Shown here one piece after another: positions 57,030-64,000 of a DNA stretch of 64,000 nucleotides. The translations under genes and the position numbers were made by a program. Position 1 is the stretch's first letter. Each line of letters starts with the position of its first letter. Below the pieces are notes generated by a model that saw only the letters and a program-made list of their open reading frames with translations, was not told the DNA's origin and did not search any database. The DNA is from Enoplolaimus lenunculus (taxonomy: Eukaryota; Nematoda; Enoplea; Enoplida; Thoracostomopsidae): positions 60,400 through 124,399 of the forward strand of contig JASANG010003026.1 in assembly GCA_030248215.1 (NCBI GenBank), in the 5' to 3' direction.

Positions 57030-57305
57030 GTTAGGCTAATACCTATTGACCTAGGCAAATCTGCTATTCTGATCAAATAGAAGGCTGGCCAAGGCCAAAT
57101 ACGATTGTAATTTGTAGCAAACAAGTGATGTAAAACAAACGTTGGCTGGTTTTAATGGTATAAATTGCATCTGTCGAAATAATCAAATCTGATTGGCCTA
57201 TAAATTCAATATCAGTTTATCCTAGGCCAAACTGCTATTGCGCAAAATAGCACATTGGCTAAGTCCAAATAGTAATTGGCCTGAAAAGCAGATTGGCCTA
57301 CGACA
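57030..57305. repeat. second copy of the GGCCAATTAGTAATTGGCC repeat
   Basis: Aligns to 6,640-6,915 in the same orientation, including AATAATCAAATCTGATTGGC and AGTAATTGGCCTGAA blocks and a common CAGATTGGCCT end. Confidence 0.7.
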
Positions 57306-57690
57306 TATTCATAACTGAACTAGCATTTACACCAAGCATATATATACGCGTAATTGTGAAAGATAGCGTCCTCTTGCTTGTATTCCTCAGTAATTTTTAT
57401 GCACTTTTTTTGGATAAGGCCATGCCGTTTACAGCTTGTCATGCTAGAAAAAATACAAAACAGTGGTACTTGTTTACTTTCCCATCTAGCATTAACGAAC
57501 CTGAGCCTAAGCCAAAGCCTAAGCCAACGCTTGTGACAATGTAATAATGCACGGCAAACATTTGCGTTTTATTGAATTAAAACTAGCGTGGGCGGAACTA
57601 AACAAGAACCAAAAATTTTAGCAAGGCCATGCAAAGATTTCTCATGACTTATCCAAACATGTTATATACACAAGATAAAAACACACTTAC

Positions 57691-58197
57691 TTGGTTTGAC
57701 AACGACACGTTTCCTGTATTATCCATGGCTTCTGTATAGCTTGTAGCTCTATCCATCGAGCTGGCAACGTTACGCATACGAACGGTTTTCACTTCACAAC
57801 CACGTTCATGACAAATATGCTTAATAATATCACCGGGACGATAGACGCTATTGTTTGCGCAATAATCGCTATCACGTAATCGTTGATGTGATTCAATTGT
57901 ACCACAAGGTGCTCCGTTATGCAACAAATTAGCGGCTTTCGACAATAATTGACCGGAACCAAATTGAAATCCAACATTTTTGTCACTACATCCCCCTTGT
58001 TCGCATCGAGTCGGGATCTCGTTTGCGACAGCGGCAACATTTAAAAGCTCAGGCGGTCGGGCGATAACGATTGAGTGACACGATTCTAGCGTTTCAATTC
58101 GTTCAATAATATTGGTCATGCATCGACTCATGTTAATAACGTCACGGCGAAGTTGCGATAATTCGGCAGAATAATTAAGCTGTTGTTGAGTTGTCAT
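57691..58197 (-). CDS. probable first coding exon of the MAGUK gene
   Basis: 507 bp, 169 codons from ATG (58,197) to the donor CAA|GTAAGT, phase 0. It starts MTTQQQLNYSAELSQLRRD then VINMSRCMTNIIERIETLES, a likely amphipathic or coiled-coil helix. A Cys-containing polar region without a recognised domain follows (CEQGGCSDKN, CHERGCEVKTVRMR). The frame is open upstream to 58,320, but the chosen Met begins the conserved-looking part. Phase agreement with the next minus-strand exons suggests the MAGUK N-terminus. It could instead be a separate gene, because nothing in it is MAGUK-specific. Confidence 0.55.
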
Positions 58198-58320
58198 TAT
58201 TGGAAAAAGTTTAAGTGTGAAAAATTTGAAATAAAAATTTAAACGTGGAACTGCAATCGGCTGGTGGTGTACGAACCGTTTGTATTGTAGTATTTTAAGC
58301 GAATTTTGTGAGTAGCGCAA

Positions 58321-59330
58321 ATCAGAATACAGTAAAATATGAACTTAACCTGGAGATGAATTGAAATTGTCGCTTGATTGTTTGAAAATTTTCCATTCTT
58401 TTACAAACGCGAATCAATTACTGTCTTCGAACTCAGGTTAAAGCTCAAGCAAGTTTATGGTACACTCTGTTTTGGTGGGATGCCCAAAGCAGAAAGGACC
58501 GAAAACAATATGAAATATACTTACGGCGATGAATTGAATGCGTCAACAATATTTGATTTGACTGTATTAAATATATGAATCAACGATTTTAACGTTAGAC
58601 TTGAGTTATATCTGAGTAAAGTTTGCAGCGCGCTATTAGTACCTGTTTTATTGAAATGTTAAGTTTTAAGGTTTTAGCAACAGTGCATTTGCCTGTAGTT
58701 TAGTTAAACACCGACTGCATTTTAATTCTTATAAAATTAAACAATTCGTCTAATGTCAGGTATTACTAAACAAATTGCAAATATTGAAATAATCACTAAG
58801 TAGTTCCGTTGATTTACTGATAAATGTTCGCTGATTTCACAGTTATCACTCTGTTTTTAAAACAATACCATACAGGATTGCCTATTGCTTCATCGACAAG
58901 GTTTCGTTATATTAAGGTTATGTCCGCTGTTGAGGGAATCTACGCATGAATCTTGTGAATTGTATTGGAACATTTGCGGTTTAACTATTTATTTAATAAA
59001 TGTTGTTAAAATTTTTGAATATAGTATTATATAATAACCGGCTAATATATTCTGAGTGCACAACATGAAATATTAGTTCTAGAAACGCGAGTTTACCGTT
59101 CACACCCTATGGCAAGTCACGTTATGTATAGGTTTGCAAATGACAAGCGGTTTAACTAAGAGTGGATGAAGCACACAAAGCAAGAGCGTATAACTGTGTA
59201 GATTTTATGTATAATGGAATGTATTCAGCATGCTTTGCGTTTTTTCGCATACTCCACACCGTTTATGGGGTGGTCTAGTTTGTGTTTCATTCAGTTTTGT
59301 CTGTTACTTATAATCTTCAGCGCTTGAACA
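58321..59330. other. upstream of the probable MAGUK start
   Basis: Probable 5' flank. A possible untranslated exon on the minus strand ends near 58,350 (CTCCAG|GTTAAG). No other gene recognised. Confidence 0.35.
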
Positions 59331-59480
59331 ATAGTATAAGCATATTCCAAAGCCTAAGCCTAAGCCTAAGCGTATGGATAAGCCTATTCCTAAGGTTAAG
59401 CAAAAAACATTAGTCTAAAGCTTAAACTGACTCTATTATAGCCTCTACGGAAACGATCCGGCCCAGTTCTACACATGGGC
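59331..59480. mobile_element. TTAGGC-core element remnant
   Basis: AAGCATATTCCAAAGCCTAAG followed by CCTAAG repeats, then AGTCTAAAGCTTAAACTGACT and CACATGGGCCAT, in the same order as at 16,338 and 27,832. Confidence 0.55.
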
Positions 59481-59888
59481 CATCTTGTCTTCCTCCCCTT
59501 AAATAGCCTTAAACCATGTGCGTTCTGCGTAGTTCAAGCCAAGTCTGCACACCACCGCCAAAAAAACTTGGGTGGAATGGAGTCTAGCGAAAACGCAACG
59601 GGAGTGGGTAAATTTTGTACTATGCAAAATAGGAACAGTTACATTTGCTTGTCAACAAGTCATTCATCATCAACACTTGGTTCATCACACATATCGTGCT
59701 TATGTTTAAGTTAAACCTATGGGAAGACGTGTCAGAATGGACCACACGACATATTGTGGTATGACAAGTTCCCTTGACAACTGTACACATGGAATGCAAC
59801 TAGGTATGTGGCATTCAAAACTGATTAGTTGGGATGATTTAGGCTAACCGAGAAATTATTGCTTATTCTAAAATATATTTAGCCAATA

Positions 59889-60169
59889 TGTAGTGACCCG
59901 AATAAGAGGGGGACTGATATTTAATTGGCCTCTTCAGAGGGTACCCCCCTGTTATTAGGTTACGGACTGTTATTTATTTTTAGCCCACGCTCCGCCACCC
60001 TTCGTTACTGATATATATCCTTTACTACAGGAGTCATTTGTACGCTACAATTAGGAATAATTGACATTTATGGACTCTAATTAAGGTTTAGGGACTATAT
60101 CCGCTTACGGACTCTTATTAGGGATACGGACTCCTATTGATTGAGACCCCTCTTATTCGGGTTACTACA
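59889..60169. mobile_element. inverted-repeat MITE (TGTAGTRACCCGAATAAG), 281 bp
   Basis: The left end TGTAGTGACCCGAATAAG and the right end CTTATTCGGGTTACTACA are almost perfect inverts, extended by AGAGGGG / CCCCTCT. Inside, GGACTCNNATTAGG-type blocks repeat in both orientations. A second copy in opposite orientation is at 61,557-61,990. Confidence 0.8.
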
Positions 60170-61262
60170 GTAAGCAATATATTCGGTTTATATTCACTAC
60201 TTGGCCTATTCTAATGATTTGGCATATAATATACGTGATAAAGTTTGCAAACCAGACGAAACTCATTCCATAACTTTCAAACATTATAAGCCTAAACGGC
60301 TGAAGGGATGTTTTTTAGAAAACTAACAAATTTATAGTTTAGTTTAGCAATAGTTTAATATTTAGAGCACTAAATTACAAACCATATCAATAGCGAATTA
60401 TAACCTAATTGAGCCCTGAAAGCCCAATTGATGTTGAGGCTTAGCATGCTATAGGTTGATGGAAAATGTGGTCCAGAGTATATTTTTCTTTAAAATTTTT
60501 AATTTTGAAACAGTCGGCACTAGCTCCTTGAGCTGATGGTCCTGAGGGAGTCCATATCATCCGCTCATGATCGGTATACGATTATTTCACCGTACTCAAG
60601 CCCTATTTGTAAGCAGCATATTGTATTTGCAGAACGCCTATAGAAATTCGTATTGTTGATGTAAAATGTTACTCGTAAAATATGAAACTTGTGACCGTAA
60701 AATAAATAAACTTAACCAAAAAAATTATAAACCATTTCAAGCAATAAAACTAGGTTGTATACGCAAAATAGAGAAGTTAAAATGAACCAGAAAGTTACAG
60801 TGGATACCCAAAAGGCAATTGAAAACGTCAAACATGACGTGTGTTTGTTGATAACCACATGATCCAAACCAAACTATGGAATTACTACTGTTTGTCACGG
60901 CAAAAATTCAGTGAATGTTGGTATATACTTACATATGTTTAATCCGGTTGCCAAAGTTACACTAATAACACCATATTTTGATGAAGTCATTCCTTTGAAA
61001 CTTAGTAACTACCAAATTTGTGCTTTTCAGGCTAACAACATTTGCCTAAATTTGAATCCAGGCGGGATACTGAAATGAGTATATACGAAATGGGAGCCAT
61101 ATATAGATTATGCATCCACTCCTGAATGCCCAAGGTTGAATGCAGGCGGGATACTGAAAAGGGTATATACGCAATGGGAGTTATATATAGGTTCTGGATT
61201 CACTCCTGAAACCGCTGGAGGTAGTACTAATAACAGGCTTTAGAATAACCTTCTGAATCCAT
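60170..61262. other. no gene recognised
   Basis: AT-rich. Two near-identical motifs (TGAATCCAGGCGGGATACTG and TGAATGCAGGCGGGATACTG, each followed by a GGGTATATACG- or GAGTATATACG-like block) lie at about 61,052 and 61,137, a small local duplication. Confidence 0.5.
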
Positions 61263-61472
61263 GCAGGGGCGTTCGCAGAAAATTATGTTTGGGGGGAGCA
61301 CCGAATAGCTTGTTTACTTTTTGAACGAGTCAATTTTGCGGGCACCAGTCAAATTTAAGGGGCACGCCCACCAATGTTCCCCGTGGAGACGCCGCCCGTT
61401 GATCCACGAGGTCAAACATTTTTTAACATAAAACGTTTCCATCCAGAACAGAAATCCTGGCTACTCCCCTAG
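61263..61472. mobile_element. possible hAT-like MITE, diverged
   Basis: The left end is CATGCAGGGGCGTTCGCAG; the right end AAATCCTGGCTACTCCCCTAG would be its diverged inverse. No target duplication seen. Confidence 0.35.
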
Positions 61473-61556
61473 ATACCGAGTGTGTGATTTCGTTCCGACT
61501 AAAATGAAAACAATATTATATTATCAATTAAACAAGGAACATCTGTTTTGTTTTAC

Positions 61557-61990
61557 TGTAGTGACCCGAATAAGCAGGAGGTAATAAGAGGGTGGTCCCT
61601 CTTTTGAGTCCCAATCAATAGGATTCCGTATCCCTAATAAGAGTCTGTAGGCGGATAGAGTCCCTAAGCCTGAATTAGAGTCCGTAAAAAATGTCGATTA
61701 TATCGAATTGCAGCGCATAAATGACTCCAAATAAAGTTGAGTTTGAAAGTTTAATGCGTAATGAAGTTTTGAAAGTAACATTGCAAAGTATAACTTTGTA
61801 TTATTGCTCAAGCTTTTGATGCAAGGCAAAAACGTTTAATGCAAGGAATAGTAGCAATTCCGGATATATCAGTAACGAAGGGTGGCCGAGAGTGGGTTGA
61901 AAATAATAAACAGTCCGTAACCGAATAACAGGGATACCTCCTAAAGAGGCCAAATAAATATCAGTCACCCCGCTAAGATCTATCTCTACA
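61557..61990. mobile_element. MITE copy, inverse orientation, longer
   Basis: Starts TGTAGTGACCCGAATAAG and follows the reverse complement of 59,889-60,169 (AATCAATAGGATTCCGTATC, CAGTAACGAAGGGTGGC, GAGGCCAAATAAATATCAGT). It carries about 130 bp of extra sequence in the middle, and its far end is degraded. Confidence 0.7.
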
Positions 61991-62608
61991 CCTAAGCTTA
62001 GGCTTAGGTGGGACCAGCGCAAAGATAGTCGCCCCCCCAAACAGGTTCGATGCATGGGCCCCAATAATTCGTTTTACAACTCTCGTCGCGCAGGAACTGG
62101 GCTTAGGCTTAGGAGGATGCATATACTACTGCTAAACTGCCATGTTTTATATATACGTTGGCATTAATTGTTAAAAATGTTAATTCAGAAGCAGATATTA
62201 AAGATTGAGTTTTGCATATTTGAATTGTGCAGCGACGTGAGAGTTAATAACTAAGTCAAATAGACGGCATTCTTCCTCTGTAAATTAAATATTTTGGAGC
62301 CTAAATCTGAGGATTTTATGGTCGTTTCGTACTGCGAGCTTATTTGGCAAAATCTCAATTGCCCCTCATTTTTAGACTTGTCACTATATTGTTTCATTTT
62401 TATAGCAGCTAAACATAGTTTTAAAATACGTATTTAATATTTTTCTAAACTACATAATTATAAAGACGCTGAGAAATCTCTACATAAACTCCTGTTGTCA
62501 TGGCAATTGTGTTAATGCGGCGGCTTTCCGGATATTATTAGTCTCGTGCTCAGCTTTTACATAATGACTTGAAAAGCCTTGAATTATATAAACATTTTGT
62601 TATTTGTA

Positions 62609-62825
62609 CACTGCAAAAAATGATGAGTCAAATTGACTCTCTTCGCAAATAGGTTTTTCGTATACAAATTGAGTCAAATTCGACTCCGCCAGACTCAATG
62701 AACTTATCCGAGTCGTTCAGTGAGTCGAATTTGACTCTGGGGGCGTTGAATCTGATTCAATGTGTGTATACCCGAAAAGCCTATTTCGGAGAGAGTCTAA
62801 TTAACTTACTATTTGTTTCGCAGTT
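62609..62825. mobile_element. inverted-repeat MITE with AGTCAAATTGACT motifs
   Basis: The ends CACTGCAAAAAATGATGAGT and (reverse complement of the right end) AACTGCGAAACAAATAGTAAG begin arms of about 55 bp that share CTCTC.TCGCAAATAGG-like and TTTTCG.GTATAC blocks. The centre repeats GAGTCAAATT and GAGTCGAATT. Non-coding. Confidence 0.65.
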
Positions 62826-64000
62826 TATACTCAGAACATAGTGTTCGACCATAGCCATCAACCGAATTTTAATTGGTAACCAATTAAAGAACACGGAGAA
62901 TTATAATTCCAAATCAAATTTGTAGAATTGCGAAAAAATACAACTAAATATTTATATAGGACCAGGGTGCAACCTGGAGACCGAAAAATGCCGCAGCCGG
63001 ATACAAATTGCTATTTCAATAAAAATTTAAACTTAATCACGCTAATTTACCACTGATACATGCTGTAATTTGTTATATATAAATTTGTTCTTACACTTTT
63101 GCAAGCTTTAGATTAATCAGCCACTTGCCTCCTATAAATTTACTGCTACACATTTACTAAGTAGAAGCTCCAGTCTATACGGTGTTTTTCTACGATATGA
63201 CGTTTTTTCATTGGTTGCGCCAGAAAAAAAATGGCGAATAAGTATAAATTTCATGCTTCAAATTAAACCAGACCACTTTAATGACATCATACATGCTCCC
63301 TATGGTAGAGCGAGAGCATACTTTAGTTTCCCGAACGCTATTTAAACCTATAAAGACCATGAGACTAGCCCGGAGTTTATTTTGAGTAGGGTTTAAAATT
63401 ATTTATAAAAAGTTTGGGGCATATTGAAACAAGCCCAAATGATTATTTCAACGAAAGATGATGGTGATCGTTTTCTCTATCTGTCCAGAAATTTCAGCAA
63501 CGGCTATATTTTTTTTATCTTCCCCCTTGGATAGGCCCCTAATAAAAAAATTGGTACTTTAAACGCTAGTATTACAAATTTATAACCCATTTTGGTAGAC
63601 CAGATTTGCATATTCCAGAATTTGCCAACTGGAGATATCTTTAAATTTAATACCGGATCAAAATTTTTGCAAGGAGCAATTTTAAAAAATAATTAATAAA
63701 ACTAAAATATACAAAAGATAACTCTGCATTAGTCGTTGGGTTGTATACTCGATAAGCAAAGCATGCAAAAACTACACACTCGAAGCCTAAAATAACGCAT
63801 CGTATCCATTTTTAGCATTTCAAAGACGGCTAGAGTTAGAAATCATATTAATATTTCTCGTTACAGATCAAGAAAAAGTGGAAAATGATTACTTTTTGTA
63901 TTCCGAAAACTGTCCAGTTTCAAAGCGTGTTTTAACATTTTTTTATATTTTTAGTGTTGATTAAAACTGCACCAAAGACGCTGTACAGATGTCACTGCAC
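62826..64000. other. no gene recognised
   Basis: AT-rich sequence to the window edge. Short tandem or repeat-like pieces only; no exon could be supported. Confidence 0.45.

Larger units (their letters stand above)
26997..58197 (-). other. p55-type MAGUK gene (MPP2/MPP6-like), whole locus
   Basis: Minus-strand gene for a membrane-associated guanylate kinase scaffold of the p55 family, which assembles adhesion and polarity complexes at cell junctions. Domain order is PDZ, SH3, hook and guanylate-kinase-like. Ten exons (48,868 down to 26,997; total 1,323 nt) give 440 residues plus stop with every splice phase matching. Two further phase-0 exons upstream would bring it to 670 residues. SH3 features (DENWWQ, then GLIPSQVLEEKRK) and LIGASGVGRRTLKKR in the kinase domain place it with MPP2/MPP6 (Drosophila varicose). 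No L27 domain was recognised. The locus is interrupted by the direct-inverted-direct rearrangement at 32,319-50,250, which duplicates the PDZ exons. Confidence 0.85.

Noticed and set aside
1-64000. Retroviral, LTR, Polinton or other capsid-bearing element
   Set aside because: No long terminal direct repeats, polymerase, integrase or capsid-like reading frames were recognised anywhere in the window.

Overview
The window is AT-rich animal nuclear DNA: intron-containing genes with GT-AG splicing are scattered among many short non-autonomous DNA transposons. There is no operon structure, rRNA, CRISPR array or autonomous transposon. AT content, intron sizes and gene content would fit an invertebrate chordate such as an ascidian, but that is an inference; only 'invertebrate metazoan' is well supported.

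Three host genes can be read from splice-phase-consistent exons. (1) At 5,054-6,027 (minus) lies a complete two-exon gene for a 215-residue four-pass membrane protein. (2) At 18,856-19,317 (plus) are the last two exons of a spartin-like gene (C-terminal senescence domain); the 5' exons were not found. (3) A p55-type MAGUK (MPP2/MPP6-like) lies on the minus strand. Ten exons give an uninterrupted 440-residue PDZ-SH3-guanylate-kinase reading frame ending at 26,997, and two further in-phase exons at 54,752-54,934 and 57,691-58,197 probably form its N-terminus. Exon order on the minus strand is: candidate exon 1 (58,197), candidate exon 2 (54,934), linker (48,868), PDZ-a, PDZ-b, SH3, SH3/hook, then five guanylate-kinase exons to the stop.

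The MAGUK locus is disturbed by a large rearrangement in the assembled sequence. About 6.7 kb (43,555-50,250) is present again as a partial direct copy (32,319-37,187) and as an inverted, degraded copy (37,188-43,070). The two PDZ exons therefore occur in all three copies and the linker exon in two. The turn-around regions are rich in indels, homopolymer runs and strand-biased base composition. I read this as most likely a fold-back read or assembly artefact, though a real inverted triplication is not excluded.

The rest is repeats: hAT-like elements with 8-bp target-site duplications (8.8-9.5, 19.8-20.2, 22.7-24.2, 36.2-36.5, 52.6-52.8, 52.9-53.1 and 56.1-56.4 kb), elements with TTAGGC-rich cores, a GC-rich fold-back element, elements with long inverted ends, minisatellites and three very recent tandem duplications. 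The most unusual repeat is a 1.5-kb hAT-like element with an exact target duplication, carrying a 19-bp minisatellite and about ten ATATCATATGATAT palindromes. I found no convincing new gene system. The best leads are the rearranged MAGUK locus, its unusual N-terminus, and the minisatellite-bearing transposons.
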